64,000 bases of DNA from Zhengitettix transpicula (GCA_037074705.1 CM073591.1:83680032-83744031), one strand, 5' to 3'; positions 45,690-59,269 are shown, counted from the stretch's first letter. The notes: generated from the sequence alone by a model not told the origin. Program-made: numbers and translations.

Positions 45690-48600
45690 ATGTCTGGGTC
45701 CGGTGATCATGATGATGAATCTTACGTTGTGAAGCTAAGAGGCCTGCCATGGTCCACAACTGTCGATGAAATATTGCAGTTTTTCAGTAAGTACATTTTG
45801 TAAGTAAGTATTTATTTGTGACTTAAGTGTTTAGTTCTGGCCGTGATGCCACACACCCTCCTGCTCCCCCACAAAATTTTTAAATCGACAACAAGAATAC
45901 CAACCTTTTTTTCCCCTGAATTTTTATATTCAAATATTTATAATTTAGCAGGAATTACTCTTAAATTCAACTGCAAATTTAAAAATAAAAATTAAGTAAA
46001 ACATGTTTTCATTGACAGTGAATATATATCTTCATTGGCTTGGAGGGGGTGTGATGTTAAAGGAGATATTGCACTTACCTTGTTCTGGATTTATTACTTT
46101 GTCATTATGCAATTTTTTGCTACAAGCTAAGGAAAAATGTGATTAATCAATAAAAATTATTGCCTGATTACTATTGAAATTTCTATCTTGCATATCTATA
46201 GCAACCTATGCAGAGATATGGATGATGGTGTTGTCTAGGCACTGAAAATAAATAGACTACGAACTCAAAGTAAAAACAAGGGGCTGGACTCCTAAATCTC
46301 TGGTTGAAAGTGCCAAATTTTCTAAAATATTTATACTCATATTTATGTTTATATGACAGTCACTCCAAAATAAATGCCTAACATTTATTTAAAATTACAT
46401 TTTCATCCTAAACCTTTCCTATTTTTAGAGTGTGTAGATACATCTTGTATTAGAAATCGTTTCATTGAACAACATAACCATCTTGTTGAGGTTAAAGCTT
46501 CATCTCAGTGTTGATAATGTAGTGTGGGGCCTGTGGAGGAATATACCAAATGCTGGTGTGCCCTCTTTCACCATATAAATTGTACTGTGATTGACAGCAG
46601 CATCTCTATACACCTTTCTCCACCTATTGTGGATATTTTCCACTATCTTGTTTTCACAACACGGGAATTCTATAACTGCATGTTGCTTTTGACGAATGAA
46701 GTCATACTATGACAGCGCTACTAAAATGAATGGGTTGAAATAAAATTGAATAAGGTGGAATGTATCTGTAATGTTTGGAAAATTGCAAGATGTTGAATGA
46801 AATTTTTTAAAAATAAAAATAGTGTGCATTACCTTGTGTGTATATATACACACACAAACATTTTTCTTCTGTTTTTATTAAGTCTGTAGAGTCCATGTCC
46901 ATTCAGGTAGCCCAAGAAAAAAATTACCTTCATATTCTTGGATGTTGTTGAAATTGACATGTTAAAATTTGAGGCATTATTGAATGTGGTATATAAATAT
47001 AACACATTCGAATAGGAAAGGGAGACTGATGCCGTCTTACTTGAAATCAGTAGTTGCTCCAGTCCGGTATAGGTTGACCAACTACTGATTTAAGGTAAGA
47101 TGGCATTGCTTTCTCTCTTTCCTATTCTAATGTGTTATTTAATTTGACCTCACCACCCTTTCCTTAAGTGTAATATATACATATATATATATATATTATA
47201 AATAAATATATATATATATATATATACTGAAATTATTTTTTTGCATGTTTCAGATGATTGCAATATTAAAGATGGCAAACTTGGTATTCATATGACAATG
47301 TCAAGAGAAGGACGCCCAAGTGGTGAGGCATATGTAGAGATGGATACGGATGATGACATTGAAAAGGCATGTAAAAAGGATAGAAATTATATGGGACATA
47401 GATATATTGAAGGTAATACTTTTTAAGTGAAGTAAAGAAATATATATATCAGTGTTCAAATAGATAAATATGTAGCCAAATGAAACAAAATTAAGTATAA
47501 ATACCACACAATGTTTCTCCAATACTTGTTCCTTTTGTCAGGTAATTAAAAACTCAAGTCGTGAGAACGACACTACTGCACAAACCTGGAACAAAATTCA
47601 TACATTCAGACGTGGTATTTGTACCATCACTTCATTTTGATCTGTTATTTGACTTTATTTAATTAGTATACTTTATTTGAAAGGGGCTACTGATAAGAGT
47701 TTCAGAACTTAAAAAATCATTGCTGTAACATTGCTAGAAATTTTATCATTTGAACATTTTTTTTTCTGAACACAGGTAGGAAAGATTGCTTTTGTGTTTT
47801 TAATATGTTATACAGATATTCTGATTGTGTGTCATTGTGTTGCATTTAAAAATTAAGAAGGAAATGTACTTATCCAAAAACAATTTATAATCGGTGTTCA
47901 GAAGTTTTCATGCTTGAATTCCAATTCTAGTGTTCAAGGCCAAACGTTCGGAAATGGAATGGGTTGTAAAACGTAGTGGCTTAAATTTGGAAAATGCTAT
48001 GGATGATGGATGTGTAAGATTACGAGGTCTTCCGTTTGGCTGCTCCAAAGAGGAAATCGCTCAATTTTTTTCAGGTATGTTTTGTACAAAACATTTTCTC
48101 ATTCAATGTTTAATAGATGTTTTATGAATTTATTAACAGGATTTGTCATTAAATGAATAAATGATGAATTTAAACATTTTCCATTCAATATTAAAGTTGC
48201 ACATATTAATTTCAGCGTTTACATTTGGAGTTAAAAATTTAAGCATGTTAATTAATATATTCTTTGGCGAAATAATTTGTTTCATTACCTAAAAATAATA
48301 TTGAAGTGCAATGACAAATATATTAAATTTGATACAAAATGTTTTATTTAATTTGTATCTAACACACTTCTGAATGTGATATTGTATAACATGTAATATG
48401 TGTATGGTTGAACATTTCCTTCTGACATGCTGTTTCCATAATCTAACTTTTCTACATTTTTCATAGAAGTTCCCAATTTGGATCTTTACCAATGTATTGA
48501 TATTTTTTTTTTCTATTCTGATATTTTCCCCTGTTTCTGTTACACAATACTGTGATTAATTTGAAAGGAAACTCACAAAAGTGTAATGGGTTTTCATTGA

Positions 48601-51600
48601 AAATGTATTTAAACTAATTTAATTCTAATATTGAACCAATTTCTACTTTAGCTTCACAACTGAAACTTAAATCTTGTGCTTGTATTAAGTAACACATTTC
48701 TAGATTCACTTCCTTTTTTTTTTAATATAAATAGTTTGTTATTAATGAACATTCTTTTGTGTCTATAACAAATTTTCCAAATTTTTTTGCATCTGAACTT
48801 CAAATTTTACTTCATACTCTTGTGATTGAGAGAGTATTTAATTATTTCTGAGTATATATTTTTCCCTAGGATTTATTAATGAAGTTTTAGTTAACATTTA
48901 AACAAATGACTACATAAGTATGCTAATGAACAGACTTGTGCTAACAATTTATATTTGGTTTTACGTCTGATCAGCTGCTTTATTTGCTATTAAGCTAGTT
49001 TGTTATACAGTAATATCAGTAGTTATTATTTATGTATCAACTATGTATTGGTGTAAATGCATGTTTAAATTCAGGCTAATAGGCTAATTATTACTAAATT
49101 CAGATTTTTATAATTAGTGTCCATCATTATGTTAAAATCTGTTAATTAATGTTTACTTGTTTGCTAATATGTTGATAAATTTGGAAACATGATTTTTTGT
49201 AAAGATTAACTTCAATGTTGTAATTTATTTTACCTTAATTGAGTTGAATCTTGCAATTTACTCTTGATAAGTTGATTATCATTAATTCTAATTCTAAGGG
49301 TTTTCAGTACCTTTGTTGTATGTTGATTTTGGGCATATTTATTGGTTGGGTAGGGTTGGAGATAGTACCCAACGGGATATCCCTACCGACTGACTACACG
49401 GGAAGGAGTACTGGGGAGGCTTACGTTCAGTTTGTAAACAAAGAAGTGGCAGAGAAAGCTCTGCAGAAACACAAGGATAAAATAGGACACAGGTGGGGAA
49501 GGAGTGGAATGGAAATGGAAGGGAGGGTCCGGGTGGGCTAAACCCAAACCTCCTGTTCTATGGTATACCATATCGCTCTTTATCACTTAAATTGATTTAC
49601 GTCTTTATCTGGGATTTATTTTTACCAGTTTAGAATGGAGAATTTGCTATTACTGCTTATAAAGCCCCAAAACATTTGATTTGAGCATTTTTCTTGTTAA
49701 CATGGCTCAGAGCATTAATGTCAAATTCTCTATTGTAGTAAATTCCAGCATTTATTTTAGTTGAGGCAGGTAGGTTTTACGTAAGTAATTGCTTGAAATT
49801 TAATGCTAAATTATTTCAAGTTTGGAAATCAGTTGACTTTAAGGCAACTCTTTACTTTCTTATGCTAGCTTTAATGAAGGCCTACACAATGAGTCCTGTC
49901 CCTCACTCATGAAATAGTTATTTTCTTAAATTTGTGCAGAGCCTAACCAAATTATGAATCAGTTCAATTTTACTGAGGTTTTTATAATATGATTCAAAGT
50001 AATTAGATGAATACAGATATGCAAGTGTTCCAAGACTTCAAAGACGTAATATATTTAACTTATAACTGAGCACATATAGTTAAGATTTTGTAATATTTAA
50101 GTAATTTAAATAGTGTTTGGTGCACATTTAATAGCTTTTGTGTGTGCTGAAAGCATTAAGGGTTTCAAATACTGCTGTTATGTCATTCTGGCAGATGTAC
50201 ATTATCATTTGTCATTTGTGAACCTTTCAACTAGCTCAATTTTTCATTATTGTAAATGACATTTTGTAGGCCTTTCCATTTCTTAAATTACATATGAAGT
50301 TATATTAAAATTGGTAGTTCTGTTTATGTGTTAGGAAGATAAAAGTAATTACAATTTGTTTTTTTAAGTTCATGATTTTCAGGTAATAGCAAAAATAATT
50401 TACTGTACATAATTTATATTCCTTTAATACTTGCTTTGGACCATATTAAAAATAATAATTTTATGTTAACTTGTTATTGAACTAAAATCATGATAGGTTT
50501 TTAAGGGAATTCAATGCAGGGATCACTCCCAAGGGTTCCTCGTGGGCCAGTTGGGTTTGGGTGATGGCAGTCTTGGATTCCTGTGAACTTGATAGGGTTG
50601 TCAAATTTTTCTTATTGATATATAACTCATTTAGAAAATTTTAATAATTTAATTCAAATATGGCTCCAATATTGTCAAGATAAGTCTGTTAAAGGTGGGT
50701 GAACCAGATTGAAGAAATTTTATTCTGAATTTTTAATTTTATTTCAAACCCACTTTTAGCAGTGCTCTTATACTTGCCAGGTAGAATGAACCCATTTCAA
50801 ATAAAATTTTCTACATTTCTTTTTTTAATGAAAATATGTGGATAATATATAAAAGCCATATGTTTCTTTGCATTTTTCTTGTTTACATTAAACTTTTCAC
50901 TAAATATTTAAATTAAATGACATTACTCTATGGGAGTAATTTTAAATTCGGTAACTATTAGCTTACTGTAGCCTTTTCAATGCAATAGCTTCAAGTAAAT
51001 ATTTCTTAAAAATTTCAATTCAAAACCCTACAGGTACATAGAAATATTTAGAAGCAGTCTCTCAGAGGTTCGGGCTGCTATTGGGCCAAAAATGCGTCCT
51101 ATGGGTCCTGGTGGCTTTAACCAACGCCCTGCACCATATGACCGTGGAGATCGCTTTGGAGGCATGAATCGGTATAACAACATGGGTCGTGGCTCTCGAA
51201 GTTTTAAAGGTAAGATTTAGTTTTTAAAAGTGTTTATAATATTTTTAGGTTTTTTTGCTATAATCCAGGCTCATATTGAAATGTGTAATTTAATTGAATA
51301 AATTTTGAATAATAAGTAAAGATAAAAATAGCAGTTTTTTAAAATTTCCTTATAATTAAATTTTAATTTAAAATTGAGTTAAAATTATTATATTCCCCTC
51401 ATAGTATTTCATCCAAATGTTAATTGTGTTAAATTTAGACAATAGATTAAATAAAGTGTATAGTGCAAAAAATATGCATTATTAAAACTGCTAAAATTTT
51501 ACAAATTCTTTTGATACTTTGTGTTGTACAGGTTTTGGTGACTTTGATGATGGTCCAAGCCCTTGGGGCTTCAACTCTTCATGGGGTGGAGGAGGTGGTG

Positions 51601-54600
51601 GTCCTGGGATAAGAGGAAATATGGGAGGCCGAGGGGGTAGTGGTATGAACATGAATTCTGGAGGTTTTGGAAGTATGGGACGTGGAGGCAGGTCAGGTGG
51701 TGGCAATTGGAACAACGGTGGAGGAATGGGTGGTGGTGGCCATTGTATTCATATGCGAGGCCTACCATTCCGAGCAACTCAAGCTGACATTGCAGATGTA
51801 TGTTTACAATTCATTTTCAATCAATTGCCCAGTTTTTCTTAAATTTAATTATTCTTTTATAGTTTTTCAGACCCATTGTGCCGATAAATATTAGATTACT
51901 TTATGACAACAGCGGAAGAGCTTCTGGAGAAGCAGATGTTGAATTTGGTTCTCATGAAGAAGCTGTCAAAGCCATGTCAAAGGCAAGTGTGAATTTTACT
52001 ATGATTATTCTTTTGTAAGCTTCTAACATATCTTTACATTATATATATTTTTAAAATTTGTATTATACAAAATTAATTTTTCAGTAAATTCTAATAGGAT
52101 AATATTAAAACAAAGAGGAATTGCCTAAAACTTTTATCATACACTAGCTTAGTGCCTGGTGAGTTTGGGTATTTGTCTTACATTAGACAAGAACCAATTA
52201 ATTCAATACTAATTTCTTGGTCATTTCAAATATATTTTAATTAACCCCTTATCACCCTAAAATATATAATGTTACTTGATCATCACTGGAAACATCAAGG
52301 TTCATTTCAATACTAAAAAAATGTGTTTGACACTACTGTTGTCAGTTCCCAACTCCCCACCATCATCCTTCATTCACCTCATTACTGATATGGGTGTTAA
52401 GGTTGTTCCAAATTTTCCAATTTTTAAAATTTTTTGAAGCCTGCCGTCACCTTTAGGAAAGAGATTTACATTTTATCTAATAAATAATGCAGAGTGTATG
52501 TGTGTGTATGGTCCTTATACAAATCTACGCCCATGGAGCAAATTTCACCAAATTTTGTGCACGTGTTATTTGTGACCAGGAAACAAACACTGTGGGGGGT
52601 GAGACATATCTAAAACCCCCAGGGGTGGGGGTGGAAATATTAAAGCATGCTAAAATGGTCAATACTTGAGTCAGATAAATATTTCCAGGGGTCAAAGAGA
52701 TTGATAGTATTTCTACCAACATCTGTGTATAATTTCAACCCTTTCAGGCTTGGGAGCGGAGCACCCTTAGGGGTTGGGGTGGAGGAATGTTACAAGAACA
52801 TATCGTGAATACAACCCAGTTTGGAGTCAAATACGGGGTTATGGATGTCGCTGATTTTAATGATGACATTCAACTTGCCATTTGGGGGTGTAATTTTTTA
52901 AACATGCAGACACTGCCGATATTTCTTAAATTTTTCAAGATTAATTCGATTGAAAGTATTTCTACTGATATTGTTTGTGTATAACTTCAATTCATTTCGG
53001 CATGGGAGAGGAAGCACTCTTAAGGGTGGGGGATGTGCTTTACATAAAAATAAAAAAGTAACCCCATAAATCAGGGGTTATGGATATATGACAACCCAGA
53101 CAATGACATATATAAAACCGGGAATAGAGTCCAGGTACTTTTCCTTTGTATGCAAATGCTCACGGCCCTGCTGAATTTTTTCAGTCTTTCCTTCTTATTT
53201 CTATCCTCTCTACACCTTGAACAGTATTACTATGCCTGAAGCATATTCTTTCTTCAGAGTGTATTCCCAACCTTTGTCTCATATTTTTATCTTTCTCACT
53301 ATCCAATTATTAAATGTGACTTTGTCACTTAAGGAAAAAGTTATGTCAAATTAAATAATACATTTAGATAGGAAAGAGAGATAGCGACATCGAATTATCT
53401 GAAATCTGTAGTTAGTCCAGTTTGGCATAGGTGGAAGTTCAAATTTCTGAGGGTCTGAGCCCCATTCGTTGGGAAGGAAGATCTGAACTGTGTGCTGGAC
53501 GGGCACGAATTCAGATGGTTACACCATTCCTTCTTGAAGAGGAGGCTGAGAGCCTCTGAAAATTTTAAGATCTGCCTTTGGTTCTATGTGGCTACACCTT
53601 ACTTAATTTCAAATAAGCCACAAGCTCTCTTTTTCCATTCCATATATATAACACTCTAAAGATATTTTGTGGAATAAGTGATATATATGTGAACCAAAAA
53701 ATCCTTATCTGACTCATTTCACAATAGATTTGTATTCTAGACAAAGACATCGCTGTAGATTAATGGAATCAGGCAAAACATTAGAATTGTCTTAACCCTT
53801 ATTGATCCTATGTCCTGCGTGGCGGGGCGCAGATTCTTCCTACTAGTAGTAGTAGTAATTGCCCTGCACACATTTCTTCCTGCTTAATCTGCAACTGACT
53901 TCGGTTTATGATGTGGTTTCAAGAAATATAGTAAAATCTAAGTGCTAGTTCAATTTTTATTTAAATTCAACTCTCAAATATTTGAAATTATTATTTGAGT
54001 ATGGTATGTTTCAAACCGATTGCAGGCCTGGGTTCGCCGTCTTGCAAATGAATATTTTTTCCCTTCCTGGATTTGTGCCATATTTAATATAGTACACTTT
54101 CATTTGTAGCAATTTAACTGTTTTCCATGTATTCTAAATGGAGTATTTTTGAAGTGTCTTGAATACCAACTTCTGTGTTGCATATTTATTTTTCATTTAA
54201 TATGTATGTTAATAGCTTGTATGTAAAAACAATTGAAATTGCTCAAAAAGTGGTGGAACTGACCTGCCTTTTAATTGAAAGCCCATTAATAATAAGGAAC
54301 GGAAGAACTAAATTAATTTAAGGTACCACAAGTTTGGACCAACCATCTCATAATATATTTTAGGTCTGTAAAGTGTTAGAACCATCAGTTTCTTTGCAAC
54401 TTATGGCTTCACACACTTCTTATTCACTAGGATATTTTATTTAAATAAGTAGATTCATTTCCAGACAATTTAATACATTTAGTATGTGATGCCAACTGCT
54501 TAAAGTAAATGATGCTAACTATATAAGTGCAAAATAGTCAAAAGCTACTTTACAATAAGGAAACGCTTTCAGGAAGTGACTGAGGTATCAGAAATACTGG

Positions 54601-57317
54601 AACAGGAAAGTCCTGTCTCACATGGCAGGACAACGTAAGAGAGGACCAGAAAGGGCTAATATGCAGTTACTAATATAGTTTTTGTAATAAAACATAAAAC
54701 AAGACATCAAAGATAATTGTAAAACATCTTTAAATATATTTGAATTATTTTATTTTTCTCCTTAGGACAAAGTGCATATGCAGCACCGTTACATTGAACT
54801 GTTTCTTAATTCCACACCTGGAAATTCTGGATTTGGAGGAGGGAATTTTGGAGGAATGGGTGGTGGTGGTTTTGGAGGTGGAAATGGAGGTGGTGGATTT
54901 GGAGGAGGTAAGAGATTTCAATCAAACTTATTTTATATTGATATTTTGAGTTCACTAAATGATGTTGGAATTTTCATGTATTGAGTTTATAAAAAAAGTG
55001 TTCAGTGTCGCACAGAAGTTCTCTGGAGTAGACACTTTCATATACTTTCTCAGAACATGTTTTTGTACTTGCTTGTTTCAGTTGCACTTACATAACTAAG
55101 GTTCCATATTTATTAGAGAAGATAGCCAATAGTTTTAAGTTGAAAAGCACAATTATATATCAGTTTCTTCTTAAATTAGTAAATAGATTGGCAGTCATTC
55201 AGTCAAATTAAGTTTGACACAATTCAATAAGTGCTCATTTTAATTGTTGTCTTCCTATTCTACTGTGATCTTGGTTATTGTTGTTACAAATAATTAAAAG
55301 ATTTGGTTGAAAAAAGTACATATTATTTTACTATTGTAGGGTTAAATGTTGATAATAGTTTTCTTTAAAGTATAATTTTTGTCTTCCCATTTTGTAGCAT
55401 CTTTGTTAGCGTGTTTCTATTTCTGGACTATATCTTTGGATAGGATTGCTATTTGTTCATTTGGAGAACACACATTAAAATTATAATTTGCCATACTATA
55501 TAACAGTTGAAACAGTTTGAAAAATTTGTGTTGGGAACACAATTACATCATCTTTTGCAGATATCTTGCCCAATATTATTTGTCAATTGTCTTTCAAATA
55601 TTATTAAGCTGCTTTTTAAATATTAAACATTTTGGGTAGTTGTTTCATATATATAACTTTTAATCCTTTCATATCGCAGTATGATACCAATTTAATTTTA
55701 TTGGTGAATTTTGAAATTATGTAGGCCATACAGAGCAAATAAGTGTGTCCAGTTGCTTATGAATTTCTATGTCGGCACAAATTCATGTTATGAAATCTTA
55801 AGTCTTGTATCAAGTTATTCTGTTGAATATGTTACTAGTGTACCATTGCAGCTTCTTTTCTTCCATTTTCAACCATTTGCAGACCATCTCTTTTTGCAAA
55901 TTCCAGTTGAATGAAGGCTGAAAAATTCAACTACAGCTTTATCTTCCTTTATTTGTGGATTGGTCAAAGTTTCACTTTTCTGTGTTCAAGGCTTTTTTGC
56001 TTTTACTAACTTGTCCTGGAAATGGTACTTTAATTTATCTAAGCTTTGTTTAATATGTAAACTAGGTTAACTTTTAAAATATAAATGTACATGTGTCAGC
56101 TCATCTGAATCTTAGATTTTTTTTTGCTTTGGAGATTAATAGTATACAGCCAATGGTTAGTTATGGAATCTAAAATGTTATGTCAAATTAAACACTACCA
56201 CAATAGTAAGAAGAAAAATGTCCACTAAGCAATTAGTAAAATATTTTTCATTTTTACTTGTCAAGTTGTGTATGGTGATTGCTTCTTTTTAGTTTTCCTT
56301 TTCATCATGGCAATATATTTGTAAAATACTCTTTATGACTTTAAATTTAAATTATTTTTAACATTTTTCTGACCTGGTAATTGATTGAAGTTTCTTCTAC
56401 AGTAGTTAAATGAACTAACTATTCCTTCAACACACATACATTCAGACTTTTTAAAAAATAATACTTAGGTACTAATTCTTCATCAACTTTGTTTTAGACC
56501 CCACTAGAAGGGTTATGTTCAATACGTGGCAAAGTTTCTGCTTTTTCAGATTTTACTGGTGTTTAGCATTACACTTTGAATTTACAAGAAGAAGGTAATT
56601 TTGGGATATTGATGCTAGATTACAAATTACAGTGGACTGGTCTTAACAAATCATATATGGAAGTCATTAAATAGTTTGTCATTCATGTGAAACAAGTTTC
56701 TTTATTGGAAGTCCAATATACTTTCTTGTTAGTAAAATTTTAATTTCCTAGAGCTTAAGAAATTTTCAGATCTTTAGAGTCTGGAATAATCTTATTTATC
56801 CTAGTTATATTTGTTGATTTTTTTAATATTGTAGGGATAATAAAAAAATATAATTTTAGTGCTAATATTGTTTTAGTTGCTAAACAGATTCTGAATTTAA
56901 ATCTGACTAACTAATATCACGGGCTTCAGCCACATATACTTGTGATGTGTTGATTGATTAATATAAATTTGGACATTTCAGTATTGAAATAATTGGCAAT
57001 AATTCACTTTAATACTGAGCTGGAAGTTTGAACGAAATTACCCCAGCATTAAGTATCGGAGATTTAATTATCATATTGTTGTTTCAATATTATTGCTATT
57101 TTGCAGCTTACATTTTGTTATTGTTGGTAGCTACATACAATAGAGCACTGTAGAAGTCATTCAATTGAATTTTTTTTATATGATATATATATATAGATTT
57201 TTATATATAATTTTTTCAGATATTGGAGGCAGACTAAAGAGAGAATATTCTGGTGGGTATGGAAATGATATGGGATACAACAGCCCTATGGGAAATCATG
57301 GCTACAACTCATTTTGA
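45690..57317 (+). CDS. glo: hnRNP F/H-type RNA-binding protein (glorund-like), complete, nine coding exons
   Basis: Exons 45690-45786, 47254-47412, 47931-48074, 49354-49492, 51034-51209, 51532-51797, 51863-51982, 54766-54907 and 57220-57317 join in frame to 1341 nt, 446 residues. The family is nuclear and binds G-tracts, controlling splicing and, for fly glorund, translation. Three quasi-RRMs are visible. qRRM1 (about 11-90) has [11 protein letters not shown] and [11 protein letters not shown]. qRRM2 (about 112-187) has [10 protein letters not shown] and GEAYVQF. qRRM3 (about 309-386) has [20 protein letters not shown] and [18 protein letters not shown]-rich linker (about 190-305) and a glycine/tyrosine-rich tail ending GYNSF complete the hnRNP H layout. 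The intron after 51982 has a GC donor (AAG|GCAAGT); all others are GT-AG. The start at 45690 fits the family N-terminus. Fly glo is the assumed orthologue. Confidence 0.95.
45787..47253 (+). other. hnRNP intron 1 with a MITE and TA microsatellites
   Basis: AT-rich intron. It contains the short inverted-repeat element at about 46999-47138 and (TA)n runs at 47177-47226 just before the acceptor. A 62-codon frame at 46524-46712 has no signature. Confidence 0.6.
46999..47138. mobile_element. MITE of about 140 bp, nearly all inverted repeat
   Basis: The left arm AACACATTCGAATAGGAAAG...GTCTTACTTGAAATCAGTAG and the reverse complement of the right arm AACACATTAGAATAGGAAAG...ATCTTACCTTAAATCAGTAG agree over about 55 bases. 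Only a short middle separates the arms. The same left end, diverged, begins the longer element at 53355-53655. Confidence 0.85.
47497..47625. mobile_element. MITE related to the P-like element termini
   Basis: It begins GTATAAATACCACACAATGT and ends GACGTGGTATTTGTACC, a short inverted repeat. Its first 80 bases resemble the terminus of the P-like relic at 41232 (ATATAAATACCACACAAC, then ...GTTTCT, CTTGTTCCTTT, GTCAGGT). Located in hnRNP intron 2. Confidence 0.6.
48075..49353 (+). other. hnRNP intron 3
   Basis: AT-rich intron without recognised elements. The acceptor at 49351-49353 (GGGTAG) has a weak pyrimidine tract. Confidence 0.5.
49493..51033 (+). other. hnRNP intron 4
   Basis: AT-rich intron with no transposon or gene recognised. 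The donor AG|GTGGGG is purine-rich and G-rich. Confidence 0.5.
52143..53130 (+). repeat. Interspersed repeat of unknown class in hnRNP intron 7
   Basis: Starts ACTAGCTTAGTGCCTGG (compare 39601). It contains reiterated phrases of the type TTTC(A)CC...TTTTG and CAGGGGT..GGGGGTGG (52621, 52765, 53026), giving a loosely tandem structure of roughly 200 bases per unit. Confidence 0.5.
53355..53655 (+). mobile_element. Element of about 300 bp with MITE-type ends
   Basis: Its left end (ATAGGAAAGAGAGATAGCGA) matches the ends of the MITE at 46999-47138. Its right part (ACCATTCCTTCTTGAAGAGG, a GAGGCTGAGAGCCTC hairpin, TAAGCCACAAGCTCTCTTT) matches 27490-27610. The two ends are roughly inverse to each other. 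Non-coding. Confidence 0.6.
54908..57219 (+). other. hnRNP intron 8
   Basis: A 2.3-kb AT-rich intron with no element recognised. A 67-codon frame at 55711-55914 has no signature. Confidence 0.5.
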
Positions 57318-59260
57318 AGTATTTTCATTTGTGACCACATGATTCTGTTTCCTTCAAATAGTTTCAAGTGATGTGATCAGCCAATGAATAATTTAATTAT
57401 GACATTTAAATGTTTGTTGTGACAAGCACTGATAGTAGTGTGAGGTGACAGTTAAGGTTTTATTGAGTGGAAATTGCTGTACCTGATGGAGCACTAATGC
57501 TTACAATTTCTTATTGAAATTCAGATTGCCATCAAACTGCTGTTAAGTATAACATTTAAAATTGTATGCTGAATATCTTCAGACACAATTTAGAAATTCA
57601 TGAACATATATAAGATTGTATAATTTTCATACTGATGTAATTTTCATTTGTCCCAATGTATTTCTCCTTAAGGGAACCTGTATGTAAATGAGTTTTGTGA
57701 ATGTCAAATTGAATTGTAATTTGTATTGCTAGACCATCAATTCACCTAAAATTTTCTGTCCTTTGCTTTTCAACTTTTTTCTCAAATAATTTGTACTTTG
57801 TCCAAATTTTGTATTCGCAAGCAATATTTTATCAATATGTTCCCATCTGTATGAAGATATGTGAAATTGATACTCAAAAAGCAGTTTCAGAACTATTTAT
57901 TATGAGAGTTTGAGACAGTTGGCATAACTAATGCAGTTATGAACTGTTTATATAGTTATGAATTGTAATACTTTCTTAACAAAATGAGTCAAGGTTACAT
58001 TATTTGTTTCAGAAGGTAATTGAAAGAAAAATTTCATTGCAATATGTGATTATATTAAATATTTTAATTTTGAGTTTATAAATTTGAGTTTATAAATTTG
58101 AATTACCTGCTTTGGAAATAATTTTAATATAGAGAATGTACAGAGGTGTGTACAATATTTTACAATGTTCTTATGCTCATATTACAAATGGTGTTCGAAT
58201 ACATTTTTGAACTGTAATTTAATTTGTATGATTTTGAAGTATTACTAAATATAAAAGTAAATTGCTCCAAGAGAAAGTGAAACATAATTTTCTTTTTATG
58301 CAAATATTAAGTATTATATTCGATTGCTGTAAATTTACTCTGATTTTTTTTCAGTAGATATGGGAAAGTCTTTAAGATAATTATAAATGGAGATTTTTTG
58401 TGTAAAAAGTTTAGTAGGTATTTTACACTTAAATTGTTTATTTTTGAAAGTTTAAAGAAGTGAAAATCTATTACCTCTAACAGTGGTGTTACTTTTAAAT
58501 TTGTTACTCAAAATGCTCTGAACTGGTTTATAAGTACCAATGGTAAAGATTTAACCATGTCCAGTCTGTAACATTTTTTAAAATAACTTTCAACTGCAAA
58601 CAGAACCAACACTTTCTTTGCATAACATTAAATTGCAACTCTGTTTAATTTTTAACTTAACACTTTGCCACCATTCATTTTTGTAATGTCAATCGCCTTC
58701 CTGCCATCACTTTTTTCGGATATGGTTCAACAGTTTTCATTATTTTTCTTGGGATTATATTCAACTCTGAACACTGGGTGTACCCCGTTTTAAAAACTGT
58801 GAAATGTTCAAATTTATTATCATGGAGATCACTCTGAATACTGCTGTCATAAAAGTTTTCCCCACACTGACATTGACAATTTCAATCTTTGTTATTGATG
58901 TATGTTTCATACTATGAAGAAGTGGCACAAGTTCAGAGTCAGCCTGGAAAACCCTATACATTAACAAGAGACACCCAACTAAGACTGAACATGAGGCCAC
59001 TATAAAGGAAAAATGTAAGAAATAATGGAAATTACACTGGTGCAAAATGGACAAAGGATCTCTGTGAAATAATTCAACATTGACCTGTGTGTAAGGCCGT
59101 AATCTGCCTGTGTGTATTTCAAACAATTGTAGAGTTGCTGTATCTGTGGCAGTGCAACACAGCTCCACACCACAGGAGGGGGATGTGATACTATCAATTG
59201 TGAAAAGGAACAGTTAGTGGGGCAGTTGGACATAATAAGGCCCCTGTAATTGACTAAAAC
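57318..59260 (+). other. 3' untranslated and downstream region of the hnRNP gene
   Basis: No AATAAA was noticed close to the stop; ATTAAA near 58052 is a possible weaker signal. A 135-codon minus frame at 58761-59168 is longer than its neighbours but has no recognisable domain, start context or splice support. It is left uncalled. Confidence 0.4.
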
Positions 59261-59269
59261 AAAATATTC

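Larger units (their letters stand above)
51983..54765 (+). other. hnRNP intron 7 (GC-AG) with repeat insertions
   Basis: This 2.8-kb intron starts GCAAGT and ends CTTAG. It holds an interspersed repeat from about 52143 to 53130 (see the ACTAGCT-type motif) and an element at 53355-53655. Frames at 52487-52984 fall in the repeat and are not genes. Confidence 0.8.

Noticed and set aside
51983..51988. GT donor at 51987 for hnRNP intron 7
   Set aside because: Using it shifts the reading frame and destroys the conserved qRRM3 junction; the GC donor at 51983 keeps both.
58761..59168. 135-codon minus-strand frame downstream of the hnRNP gene
   Set aside because: The longest frame in the window by codon count, but overlapped by another frame on the same strand and without any family signature; not called without transcript support.
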